Source: Nitrospirota bacterium (GTDB lineage Bacteria > Nitrospirota > Thermodesulfovibrionia > Thermodesulfovibrionales > JdFR-88). From it: a stretch of DNA of 32,269 nt. This document shows, piece after piece, positions 24,644 through 32,139 of the stretch. Below the pieces are notes generated by a model. The model had not been told where the DNA came from, made no database searches, and saw only the letters and a list, made by a program, of their open reading frames with translations. The stretch spans positions 1 through 32,269 of the forward strand of contig JAJYLE010000007.1 of the NCBI GenBank assembly GCA_021788025.1. Reading direction: 5' to 3'. The translations under genes and the position numbers were made by a program. Position 1 is the first letter of the stretch; every line of letters starts with the position of its first letter.

Positions 24644-24829
24644 TTATGCCACCGCGTATTCCTGTATCTTCCTCAGTATCTCCTTAAGTACATCTTCTTC
24701 ACGCCTGAAAATATCCTTGGTCTCTTCGCTTTCGCCCTCTATCTCTTCTTCAAGGTCATAAATATATTCTTCAAGCACCTGCGAAAGTATGTCTTTTTCT
24801 TCCTGGGTAAGCTTGATGGCAGTCTGCAT
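24644..24829 (-). CDS. Small acidic helical protein, paralog of the previous gene
   Basis: 61 aa. AAAGGAG lies 8 nt before the ATG. The sequence is strongly acidic: TQEEKDILSQVLEEYIYDL, EEEIEGESEETKDIF, RREEDVLKEILRKIQEYAVA. It predicts two amphipathic helices joined by a short acidic turn. It is clearly homologous to its downstream neighbour, so the pair arose by tandem duplication. Pairing between the two products is plausible because one is more basic at its centre. Not recognised as a known toxin-antitoxin family. Confidence 0.82.
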   Translation of the reverse strand: MQTAIKLTQEEKDILSQVLEEYIYDLEEEIEGESEETKDIFRREEDVLKEILRKIQEYAVA

Positions 24830-25035
24830 GTCCGTACTCCTTTCACATCCTCAGGCGGGCGCCTTTTAACGTTTTGCAGAGCAAAATCCCTCCCCCTAAC
24901 GCCCAAAAACTGCAGGGGGACACATCCGGCGCAAAGGCAATTCGCAAGATAGGTCCCCTCCTGAAAAAATGCTATAGTAAAGCATATGTGTTGTCAAACC
25001 GCGGCCAGGGAAAGGCCGGCTTAGGAGAAAGAACC
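24830..25035 (+). other. Upstream region of the MoxR operon
   Basis: 206 bp between the acidic pair and moxR. Inverted repeat TCCCCCT/AGGGGGA (24891-24897, 24914-24920). An extended -10 TGCTATAGT is at 24970-24978. A GTG 9 nt after that -10 (24988) is in frame with moxR and could be an alternative near-leaderless start. Confidence 0.45.
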
Positions 25036-25965
25036 TTGCCTCACCCCGGTCTAAAATCCCTGGAGGACGCCGTAAGCCTGGCGCTCAGGGGCAAACAGAA
25101 GGCCATAAGGCATTCCATAATATGCCTGCTGGCAAGGGGGCATCTGCTGATAGAGGACGTCCCGGGCGTAGGCAAGACCACTCTTGCCCTTGCCCTGTCC
25201 AAAGCGGTGGACTGCTCTTTCAAGCGCATCCAGTTTACAAGCGATCTTCTGCCCTCCGATATAACCGGGGTAAACGTATTCAACACAAAAACGGGCGAGT
25301 TCGAGTTCAGGCCAGGCCCCATATTCGCCAACATCGTACTGGCCGACGAGATTAACCGCAGCAGCCCAAAAACGCAATCCGCACTGCTGGAGGCCATGAA
25401 CGAAAACTGTGTTTCCGTGGACGGCAATACGTTCATGCTTCCCGATCCGTTCATGGTAATAGCCACCCAGAACCCGCTGGAGCAGCACGGGACATATCCG
25501 CTGCCTGAAAGCCAGATGGACAGGTTCATGATAAGCATACGCTTAGGCTATCCCTCCCCGGAGGTGGAAAAGGATGTGCTTAAAAACATAATCGAGCCGC
25601 AAAAGCTGCTGGAGTCGGTCCCGCGCGTCCTTGGGGTTGAGGAGTTGCTTTCGTTCCAGAAAAAATGCACCCGGCTTAAAGTGGACGACTCTATAATCCA
25701 CTACATCCATTCGATAGCGCTTGCCAGCCGCGGGCACGATATGATCACCCTTGGCGCAAGCACCAGGAGCGCGCAGTTTCTTCTGAGGGCCGCCATGGCC
25801 AGCGCTTTTTATTCGGGGCGTGATTTCGTGGCCCCGGAGGACGTAAAAGAGATGGCCCCGGTTGTGCTTGCCCACAGGCTGGTGCTTAAAAACGGGCGCC
25901 CTGGGCAGGCAAACCCGGTGCACCTGATTAAAGATATAGTAAACGGCATAGCTGCGCCTGTATGA
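25036..25965 (+). CDS. MoxR-family AAA+ ATPase
   Basis: 309 aa from a TTG with GGAG 8 nt upstream, which gives the usual family length; the GTG at 24988 would add 16 residues. Walker A is EDVPGVGKTTLA (about 40-51), and Walker B is VLADEINRSSPKTQSALLEAM (about 101-121). ATQNPLEQHGTYPLPESQMDRF is sensor 1 with the arginine finger, the MoxR signature. It acts as a chaperone-like ATPase on von Willebrand-type or DUF58 partners. The next two genes encode DUF58 and a transglutaminase-like membrane protein, the classical MoxR-DUF58-TgpA operon. Confidence 0.93.
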   Translation: MPHPGLKSLEDAVSLALRGKQKAIRHSIICLLARGHLLIEDVPGVGKTTLALALSKAVDCSFKRIQFTSDLLPSDITGVNVFNTKTGEFEFRPGPIFANIVLADEINRSSPKTQSALLEAMNENCVSVDGNTFMLPDPFMVIATQNPLEQHGTYPLPESQMDRFMISIRLGYPSPEVEKDVLKNIIEPQKLLESVPRVLGVEELLSFQKKCTRLKVDDSIIHYIHSIALASRGHDMITLGASTRSAQFLLRAAMASAFYSGRDFVAPEDVKEMAPVVLAHRLVLKNGRPGQANPVHLIKDIVNGIAAPV

Positions 25966-25983
25966 GGGCGTTTTGAGGCTGGC

Positions 25984-26976
25984 ATGAGAGTGCGGCCCAC
26001 ACGCGAAGGAAAAAGGTTTTTCCTTATCCTTGTCCTCATAATCATGGCGGCATTCAACACGGGAAACAACCTTATCTACCTGATCGTTTCCATGATGCTT
26101 TCCTCCATGGTCCTTTCACTTGCCTTGTCCATAACCAACCTGCGGGCGCTCGCTTTAAAACTGGAACCGCCCGCAAGCGTGTTTGCCCAAACCGAAACCT
26201 GGATAAATTACGAGATTGCAAACCGCAAGAGGCGCATCCCGTCCTACTCGGTGCGCATGAAATCCACGGCGCTTCCTGAGCCCCATACGGTCCCGTTCGT
26301 TCCGGCGGACGGCAGTTCAAGGGGCACCCTTAAAACCGTGTTCCCGCACAGGGGAATTGCAAACATGGGCAAAACGGTTATCGAAACAAGCTTCCCTTTT
26401 ATATTCTTCGACGTAATTTCCCGCGCGGAAACGCCAGTGTCTTTTACCGTGTATCCAAAGCTTATGGACATCGGCGCGGCCCGCAGCCAGTCCGCCGCCG
26501 AGGGCGCAGTTCCTATACTGTTGCCCGGAGATGAGCTCAGGGAGATAAGACAGTACCGCGCCGGAGACAGCCTGCGGCACATAAACTGGAAGGCCACCGC
26601 CCGCCACAGCAGGCTGATGGTAAGAGAGACCGCAAGCGAGACCGGGGAAAGGATTTCAATAGTGCTGGACGGCACCGGCCCTGGCGCGCCGGAGGCCTTC
26701 GAGAAGGCAGTGTCCGCGGCCGCTTCAACGGCCAGGCAACTGCTGGAAGACGGCTATTTTGTTTCACTTGCCACCACGTCCGGTAAGATTGAAAACGGAA
26801 TTGGGCCTGGCCATCTCCGGCGGATATTTGAGCATCTTTCGTTTGTGAAAGAAGATACTTCCTGGAACAGCGGCGCGCCGGAGGCCGGCGGGATACTGGT
26901 GCTTAAGTCCGCCAACTCCCAGTTAAGCGCAAGGGCCGCCTCTTTCCGGGCGGTGATTCATGCCGATAGGATATAG
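25984..26976 (+). CDS. DUF58 domain membrane protein
   Basis: 330 aa. Two adjacent hydrophobic segments (about 12-50) anchor it. A beta-rich region (60-160) follows, then the DUF58 hallmark GDELREIRQYRAGDSLRHINW with KATARHSRLMVRE (about 180-218). The C-terminal part (GERISIVLDGTG...) has the beginning of a vWA-like fold. DUF58 proteins are thought to be client or adaptor of MoxR. It starts 18 nt after moxR and overlaps the next gene by 17 bp. An envelope role is inferred from the operon. Confidence 0.9.
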   Translation: MRVRPTREGKRFFLILVLIIMAAFNTGNNLIYLIVSMMLSSMVLSLALSITNLRALALKLEPPASVFAQTETWINYEIANRKRRIPSYSVRMKSTALPEPHTVPFVPADGSSRGTLKTVFPHRGIANMGKTVIETSFPFIFFDVISRAETPVSFTVYPKLMDIGAARSQSAAEGAVPILLPGDELREIRQYRAGDSLRHINWKATARHSRLMVRETASETGERISIVLDGTGPGAPEAFEKAVSAAASTARQLLEDGYFVSLATTSGKIENGIGPGHLRRIFEHLSFVKEDTSWNSGAPEAGGILVLKSANSQLSARAASFRAVIHADRI

Positions 26977-28987
26977 CTTATTCACTGGCATCCTGGCCCT
27001 TACGGGCCAGTTGGGCCTCATAATGACTGGGGACATCACCCCCGTACTCTACCCGATGGTCCCGGCGGCCATTTACGGATATTACCGGCTTGTAAGGGGC
27101 AAGGCGATGGCCCCCAAATGGGCGATAGGGGCAGGGGCCGTGCTGACGATGTTTTTGTTTGGAGCGGACGTGGCCGTAGCCGGCACTGACATCCTTCTGG
27201 CCGTTGCCCACCTAACTATCATTTTTCAGGCGCTAAAGAGCTTCGACCTGAAAGACCCCTGGGACAACCTTCAGGTCTTTTTCATGTCGCTTTTACAGGT
27301 GCTGGTGACATCGGAGCTTACCAGGAGCATAGCCTTCGGCGTGGTGTTTGTTGTCTTTGTGGCGGCACTGGCGGGGGCCATTACCATTTCTCATTTCATT
27401 AAAGAAGGCACCTCGGCCAAGGTAAGCCTTCCGGGGCCGGTCACTTTTGTATCTGCCACGATAATAGCTATGACAGTTGTCTGCTTTGTTATAATCCCCA
27501 GGCCAAGAGGCGGTTACATAGGCGGGGAACACGAAAGCAACACCCCGCACGTGGGCTTTTCCGGCAAGGTGAGGCTTGGCGCGCTTGAGGGAATGGAGCT
27601 GGACCCGGCGATAGTAATGCGCGTGGAAAGTCCTGCCCCGCCGCCCTATTATCTGAGGGGGGCGGTGCTGGACAGGTTTGACGGTACCGCATGGTCCAGT
27701 TCGGTTTTTGACAAATACCCGCTTTCAGGCGGCGTACCGGATAACGTATCGGATAACGGCAACAACGTATATGATGTGCCGCGTTTTGATGACAGCACCC
27801 CTGCAAACAGAAAAACATGGTACAGGATATCACTGGAGCCTTCGAACTCACAGATTGCCTTTGCGCCTGCGGGCGCAGTGTCGCTGAAGACCTCATTCGG
27901 CCCCGTTCTGGTAGATGAGGAGGGCATATTCACCATGCCGGAAAAGGCAGGCAGGAGGATATCCTATACGGTGTTCGTTTCGCCTCCGGCAGGCCCCGAC
28001 AATGTAGTGTCAGGCCGGCATGTGCCATCGGTAAACAGCGAAGATTTTCTCCAGATGCCCCACGGGCTTGAAAGATTGCAGGAACTTGCCATACAGATAA
28101 CAAACGGATATCCCGGCGCGCTCCAGAAAGCCTACGCCATAGAAAAATACCTGGGGCATCACTCTTCCTATTCGCTGTATGTCCCTGCGTCCAGGCCGGG
28201 CATCTCGCCCATCATAGATTTTCTCTTCGGCACGCGCCGCGGCTACTGCGAGCACTTCGCCAGTGCGATGGCGCTGATGCTTCGCGCCGCCGGCATCCCC
28301 TCCAGACTGGTGGCAGGATATTCCGGAGGCGAGTTCAACCCTGTGGGCAATTACTCGATAATACGGCAGCGCGATGCGCACACCTGGGTGGAGGCGCTTA
28401 TCAGCGGCAAATGGACGCGGTTCGACCCAACGCCGGCCGGATTGGTTGCCGCTCAGGAAAAACCGGGAAGACTGTCGCTTTATATTGACGCGCTCAGGAT
28501 GAAGTGGTTCCGGTACGTTGTAAGTTTCAGCTCCAGCGACCAGGCCCGTCTGCTGGGCGCGCTTACGTCCGGCTTTACGGGTTTCAGACCCGCGCAACAC
28601 TCCCGCATACAGGCGCTGGCCAGGTTTCACCTGAAGGCATCTCCGGCCATATTGCCGGTTATAATAATACTTGGCGCGGTGCTGGCGGTGATTGCGGCAA
28701 TACGGGCTGGCAAGGCAAAAGACCACAGCCCCCAAACCTGGATGTATCTAAAATTCAGGAAACGGCTGGGAAAAATGGGGGCGGAGCTTACGGCATCCTC
28801 CACCCCGGATGAAGTGTTAAAGGAAGCCGCAGTACTTGGGTTCCCCGATGCCGCACGGAATTTTATAAGCGAGTACGAAGAGATACGCTTTGGCAAAAAA
28901 CCGGAATCCGCGCTGTTCAAGCGCAATTACAAGGAGTTGATGTCCTTCCAACCGAATTCGCCCAGAAGCGGCACAAAAGTGCAGTAG
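26960..28987 (+). CDS. TgpA-like membrane transglutaminase-family protein
   Basis: 675 aa. Five to six N-terminal membrane helices (DUF3488-like, residues 1-180) are followed by a periplasmic papain-like transglutaminase core. The triad is visible as GYCEHFASAMALMLRAAGIPSR (C430), RDAHTWVEAL (H474) and RFDPTPAG (D489). A further helix lies at about 561-590 and a cytoplasmic DUF4129-like tail comes last. TgpA in Pseudomonas aeruginosa is essential; the substrate is still unclear. It forms one operon with moxR and DUF58. Its 3' end overlaps the convergent pcm gene by 61 bp, so the two genes share coding DNA on opposite strands. Confidence 0.93.
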   Translation: MPIGYSLFTGILALTGQLGLIMTGDITPVLYPMVPAAIYGYYRLVRGKAMAPKWAIGAGAVLTMFLFGADVAVAGTDILLAVAHLTIIFQALKSFDLKDPWDNLQVFFMSLLQVLVTSELTRSIAFGVVFVVFVAALAGAITISHFIKEGTSAKVSLPGPVTFVSATIIAMTVVCFVIIPRPRGGYIGGEHESNTPHVGFSGKVRLGALEGMELDPAIVMRVESPAPPPYYLRGAVLDRFDGTAWSSSVFDKYPLSGGVPDNVSDNGNNVYDVPRFDDSTPANRKTWYRISLEPSNSQIAFAPAGAVSLKTSFGPVLVDEEGIFTMPEKAGRRISYTVFVSPPAGPDNVVSGRHVPSVNSEDFLQMPHGLERLQELAIQITNGYPGALQKAYAIEKYLGHHSSYSLYVPASRPGISPIIDFLFGTRRGYCEHFASAMALMLRAAGIPSRLVAGYSGGEFNPVGNYSIIRQRDAHTWVEALISGKWTRFDPTPAGLVAAQEKPGRLSLYIDALRMKWFRYVVSFSSSDQARLLGALTSGFTGFRPAQHSRIQALARFHLKASPAILPVIIILGAVLAVIAAIRAGKAKDHSPQTWMYLKFRKRLGKMGAELTASSTPDEVLKEAAVLGFPDAARNFISEYEEIRFGKKPESALFKRNYKELMSFQPNSPRSGTKVQ

Positions 28988-29601
28988 ATATGGAATTCGC
29001 TTATCAGCCGCCCGCCGGACTTTCTGCCCTTCAAAAGCCTTTGAGAGCTCCTTGTGCCAACCGGGATAACCATCACCCCGCCTTCGGCCAGCTGCTCCAC
29101 AAGCGGCGGCGGCGCATCCGGGGCGCCCGCAGCCGCCAGCACCCTGTCGAAAGGGGCCTCCTGCGGCCAGCCCAGCGTACCGTCGCCCGTCATATAATGC
29201 ACATTTTTTATCCCAAAGGCCTCCAGGACGGCCCTCGCTTTTTCAGACAACTGCGGCAGGCGTTCTATTGTATATACCTGGGCTGCCAGCCGGGCAAGGA
29301 TGGCTGTCTGGTAGCCTGAACCCGTGCCAATCTCCAGCACGCGCTCTTTGCCGGAGAGTTCCAGAAGCCCGGTCATAAGCGCCACCATATAAGGCTGTGA
29401 TATCGTCTGCCCCAGCCCGATTTCCAGGGCCATGTCGTCGTATGCCTTGTACCTTAGCTGCTCCGGCACAAAGACATGCCGGGGGACCATCCGCATCGCG
29501 TCCAGCACCCGCTCGTCCTTTACACCGCGCGCGGCTATCTGGTTTTTAAGCATCGCCTCCAACTGCGCGGAAAAAGGGGAGGCGGAAAGCGTCTCTTCCA
29601 T
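28927..29601 (-). CDS. pcm: Protein-L-isoaspartate O-methyltransferase
   Basis: 224 aa, SAM-dependent repair of isomerised aspartate in aged proteins. MVPRHVFVPEQLRYKAYDDMALEIGLGQTISQP is the family block. VLEIGTGSGYQTAIL is the SAM motif I and TGDGTLGWPQEAPFD a later motif. The C-terminal part contains GGVMVIPVG. Length is usual. The ATG abuts the surE stop with no gap; ribosome site weak (AAAGAG). pcm and surE are commonly neighbours. The 3' end runs 61 bp into the convergent TgpA gene. Confidence 0.95.
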   Translation of the reverse strand: MEETLSASPFSAQLEAMLKNQIAARGVKDERVLDAMRMVPRHVFVPEQLRYKAYDDMALEIGLGQTISQPYMVALMTGLLELSGKERVLEIGTGSGYQTAILARLAAQVYTIERLPQLSEKARAVLEAFGIKNVHYMTGDGTLGWPQEAPFDRVLAAAGAPDAPPPLVEQLAEGGVMVIPVGTRSSQRLLKGRKSGGRLISEFHIYCTFVPLLGEFGWKDINSL

Positions 29602-30405
29602 TCAGTGCTCTTTGCCGGGAGGGCCGGCCCACCGCTCCTTCAGCCATTGCATGGCGGGGAAATTGGTGAGATTTATATGCACCGGCGTAATGGAAACAAA
29701 CCCGTTCATAACGGCCTTTATGTCCGCGTCCTCGCTCTCCGTCCAGGAAGGCTTTCCCCCGCCTATCCAGTAATAAAGCTCTCCGCGCGGGGACCGGGTC
29801 TCATGCACGGACTCATCATAAACCCGTTTGGACTGTGTTGTGAACCTGACGCCCTTTATCTCGTTGCGATGGATATTCGGCACATTCACGTTTAAAAGCG
29901 TTGCATACGGCAGATAGTTTGCAAGCACAAAGCGCGCGGCCTGCGCGGCAAACTCCTGCGCGGTCTCGTAATGCGCGGGGGTTGCAGGCATCACAGTATT
30001 TTCCGCGCCGGGAGGCTCATCATGGATATCAAGGGACACCGCTATCGAGGGTATGCCCATTATCGTCCCTTCAAAGGCGGCCGACACGGTGCCGGAATAT
30101 GTGACGTCGTCTCCCAGGTTGGCCCCCCTGTTGATGCCGGAGACTATAAGATCCGGTTTCCGAGGCAGTATCTTGCCGAGGCCCACAGCCACGCAGTCCG
30201 TGGGCGTGCCGTTTAAGCTGTATACGTTTTCACGCAGCAGTTCCACTTTAAGCGGCCTGTGCAAGGTAAGCGCGTGGCCCACGGCGGAACGCTCCCTGTC
30301 CGGGGCTATTATGAAGGCCTCGCCCAGTTCCTTCATCGCCCTGAATAGCGCGATCAGCCCAGGGGCGTGGACGCCATCATCATTTGTTACCAGGATAAGA
30401 CCCAA
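29602..30405 (-). CDS. surE: 5'/3'-nucleotidase SurE
   Basis: 267 aa. LVTNDDGVHAPGL has the metal-binding Asp pair (D9, D10), followed by IIAPDRERSAVGHALT, the phosphate loop. PTDCVAVGL and SGINRGANLGDDVTYSGTVSAAFEG are the conserved active-site blocks. It dephosphorylates nucleoside monophosphates and polyphosphate. The start is TTG at 30405, 6 nt after the upstream stop, with no good ribosome site, so translational coupling is likely. No shorter in-frame start keeps the NDDG strand. In the operon methyltransferase-coiled coil-surE-pcm. Confidence 0.95.
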   Translation of the reverse strand: MGLILVTNDDGVHAPGLIALFRAMKELGEAFIIAPDRERSAVGHALTLHRPLKVELLRENVYSLNGTPTDCVAVGLGKILPRKPDLIVSGINRGANLGDDVTYSGTVSAAFEGTIMGIPSIAVSLDIHDEPPGAENTVMPATPAHYETAQEFAAQAARFVLANYLPYATLLNVNVPNIHRNEIKGVRFTTQSKRVYDESVHETRSPRGELYYWIGGGKPSWTESEDADIKAVMNGFVSITPVHINLTNFPAMQWLKERWAGPPGKEH

Positions 30406-30411
30406 GTTGTT

Positions 30412-30642
30412 CTAAAGGGCGCCTTTGGCCGCAAGCGCCTTTTCGATGCGCTCTATTTTCGCCTTTATTTCCCTGCACTCTTCATCGAACTCCACCTGCA
30501 TGGAATCCGCCTTTTCAGCCCCCATGTGTACGGAGGTTTTCTGGAAGGTAAACGAGTGCATGTCCTCGATGTCGCAAAGCTCTTCCTTCAATTTCCTGAG
30601 CTCCGCCGCCAGTTCTTCAGGCGACATCTTGCCGATATCCAA
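30412..30642 (-). CDS. Small coiled-coil protein of unknown function
   Basis: 76 aa from TTG at 30642, one nt after the methyltransferase stop, with AAAGGA at 9 nt; ATG at 30627 is the alternative (71 aa). A longer frame reading back to 30702 overlaps the methyltransferase and has no ribosome site. Two helices are separated by a short strand-like segment: SPEELAAELRKLKEELCDIEDM, then HSFTFQKTSVHMGAEKADS and a second helix QVEFDEECREIKAKIERIEKAL. Antiparallel coiled coil likely. Not recognised. It lies between the methyltransferase and surE. Confidence 0.65.
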   Translation of the reverse strand: MDIGKMSPEELAAELRKLKEELCDIEDMHSFTFQKTSVHMGAEKADSMQVEFDEECREIKAKIERIEKALAAKGAL

Positions 30643-30643
30643 T

Positions 30644-31285
30644 TCAGCTTGTCCTTTCTCCGGTAATAAGGAAAACTGTAAACTCCCTTTTACCGCCGTC
30701 AATGTCCCTCTGCATCACGGAGGCCGTTGTGTCCTTGAGCCCGGCAAATCCGGCCTGCCGCATAAGTTCCATAAGTTTTCCCCGCCCAAACCCTAAATGA
30801 TAAACGCCGGTGTTGTCCCCATGGAACGTGCCGTCTTCGGAATCCAGATCCGCCACGCTCAGGATGCCCCCCGGCAAAAGATGCTGATGCCACATACGCA
30901 AAAGCGCGGCCGTATCGGCCACGTGGTGCATCGTCATGCTGCTTACAATCAGATTGAACCTGTTGTTTGCCTCAAGCAGGCCGCCTTTTTCAATATCAAT
31001 GAACAGCGGGACCACATTGGAGATTTTCCGGGCCTCAATCTTCTGTGCAAGCACTTCCAGCATCCCGCGCGAGCTGTCCACGGCGGTAACCGTTTTTACC
31101 AGTGGCTGGATTTGAAGGGTAACCAGGCCTGTGCCGCAGCCGAAATCCATCGCGGCCATGTCCAAGGCGGGCCGGGCCTCGCGGATAATCGCCTGGGCAA
31201 CATCCTCCGCCAGCTTTACGCGCCGCGGGTCCTCGTCCCACCTGGCTGCTTCCTTATCGAAATCCCTGTGTTCTTGCTGTGCCAT
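30644..31285 (-). CDS. Class I SAM-dependent methyltransferase
   Basis: 213 aa from the ATG at 31285; a TTG 54 nt upstream is less natural because the fold begins at FDKEAARWDEDPRRV. SAM motif I is MDFGCGTGLVTLQI, with acidic TAVDSSRGMLEVL after strand 2 and FNLIVSSMTMHHVAD as motif II/post-II. LLPGGILSVADLDSEDG and GFGRGKLMELMRQAGFAGLKD complete the Methyltransf_11-type fold. The substrate cannot be told; UbiE/BioC-like small-molecule enzymes look similar. First gene of the run to surE and pcm. The ATG is preceded by ATTGCC and no ribosome site. Confidence 0.9.
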   Translation of the reverse strand: MAQQEHRDFDKEAARWDEDPRRVKLAEDVAQAIIREARPALDMAAMDFGCGTGLVTLQIQPLVKTVTAVDSSRGMLEVLAQKIEARKISNVVPLFIDIEKGGLLEANNRFNLIVSSMTMHHVADTAALLRMWHQHLLPGGILSVADLDSEDGTFHGDNTGVYHLGFGRGKLMELMRQAGFAGLKDTTASVMQRDIDGGKREFTVFLITGERTS

Positions 31286-31413
31286 GGCAATAGTTTCGCA
31301 TCCGGTGTGTTTCGAAATCAAGTTTAGCATTAAAAGCAATGCGGGTCAGCATGCAACGTGGTTCATCATCGCCTATCCGGGCCACGACAGGTGTATACAA
31401 ACAGGACCGTATC

Positions 31414-31716
31414 TTATTTATCTGTACCGCTGATTGAGGCCTTAAAGCCGGCCTTCTTTACGGCATCGATGAGGGCGCTATCGGGCACGGACTTGTCCGT
31501 GGTTACCCAAGCCTTATTCTGCCCCAGGGACACCTTCACAGCCCCCACTCCCTTCACGCCTTCCAGGGATTTTTTTACCGCAAGGGCGCAGATACTACAG
31601 TCCATGCCCTGGATATTCAAAACCACCTCATGCCGGGCCGCATATGCAAACGGCGCCATGAGCATGACAAATATCGCAATAAGGGCAATCCATCTTTCGG
31701 TAATCCTGGCAGCCAT
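31414..31716 (-). CDS. MerP-like periplasmic metal-binding protein (HMA domain)
   Basis: 100 aa. A signal peptide (residues 1-26, likely cut at AYA/A) leads to one heavy-metal-associated domain. QGMDCSICALAVKKSLEGVKGV carries the GMxCxxC thiol pair (C40, C43), and DAVKKAGFKASI closes the beta-alpha-beta-beta-alpha-beta fold. It binds Hg(II) or a similar soft metal ion in the periplasm and hands it to MerT. TAGGAGGAACA precedes the ATG. It is 12 nt downstream of merT. No MerA reductase or MerR regulator lies in the window. Confidence 0.88.
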   Translation of the reverse strand: MAARITERWIALIAIFVMLMAPFAYAARHEVVLNIQGMDCSICALAVKKSLEGVKGVGAVKVSLGQNKAWVTTDKSVPDSALIDAVKKAGFKASISGTDK

Positions 31717-31728
31717 CAGATGTTCCTC

Positions 31729-32064
31729 CTATCCATATATCCAGAGAATGACCTTCCGGAACGTCAGGGCAAAGGCCATCGCCACAACTCCTGTCCAGAA
31801 GATCGCCCTGGCGGCCCTGCGCGGCCGGATATTTTCCGCGCAGACGCAATCCGGTTTCACAAGGTAAAGTTTCCAGAACGAATAGCCAAGCATAAGGAAA
31901 GCGGCCCCAAGCATATAGGGGCGCAGGGCACTCATAAAGCCCAGTTTTGACAAGAAGCCGGCCGAGGTCCCAAAAACAACGAAGATTGCCGGGCCAATGC
32001 AGCATGACGAGGCAAGCAACGCCGCTATGATCGTCCCGATGCTGGAGGCGTTTTCTTTGTTCAT
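31729..32064 (-). CDS. MerT-like inner-membrane mercuric/metal ion transporter
   Basis: 111 aa from ATG 32064; a longer frame has an Arg/Gly-rich N-terminus across the promoter and is rejected. Helix 1 carries the paired cysteines (ASSCCIGPAIF, C21-C22). A second helix is at about 50-66, the cytoplasmic loop has KPDCVCAEN (C73, C75), and a third helix is at about 88-108. This is the three-helix MerT layout. Paired with merP it imports Hg(II). Without merA in view, delivery to the cytosol would have no detoxifying step, so the genes may be a partial operon or handle another metal. Confidence 0.86.
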   Translation of the reverse strand: MNKENASSIGTIIAALLASSCCIGPAIFVVFGTSAGFLSKLGFMSALRPYMLGAAFLMLGYSFWKLYLVKPDCVCAENIRPRRAARAIFWTGVVAMAFALTFRKVILWIYG

Positions 32065-32073
32065 GCTGCTGTC

Positions 32074-32079
32074 ATTATA
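32074..32079 (-). promoter_or_regulatory. Candidate -10 of merT
   Basis: TATAAT on the minus strand, 9 nt before the merT ATG, giving an expected 5' leader of about 2-3 nt and no ribosome site. A TTGGGC lies at a 19-bp spacing, the spacing used by MerR-controlled promoters, but I see no matching dyad between. Confidence 0.5.
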
Positions 32080-32139
32080 ACCGAAACCCCGCGGCCCAGC
32101 CCAAACACCGCTTGCCCGGTACGGCCAAATCACAAGCAA

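Noticed and set aside
24361-24829. Classical type II toxin-antitoxin pair
   Set aside because: The two proteins are homologous to each other and neither resembles a known toxin fold.
28010-28735. 241-codon minus-strand frame opposite the TgpA-like gene
   Set aside because: Antisense to the transglutaminase core with its intact triad; composition typical of a shadow frame.
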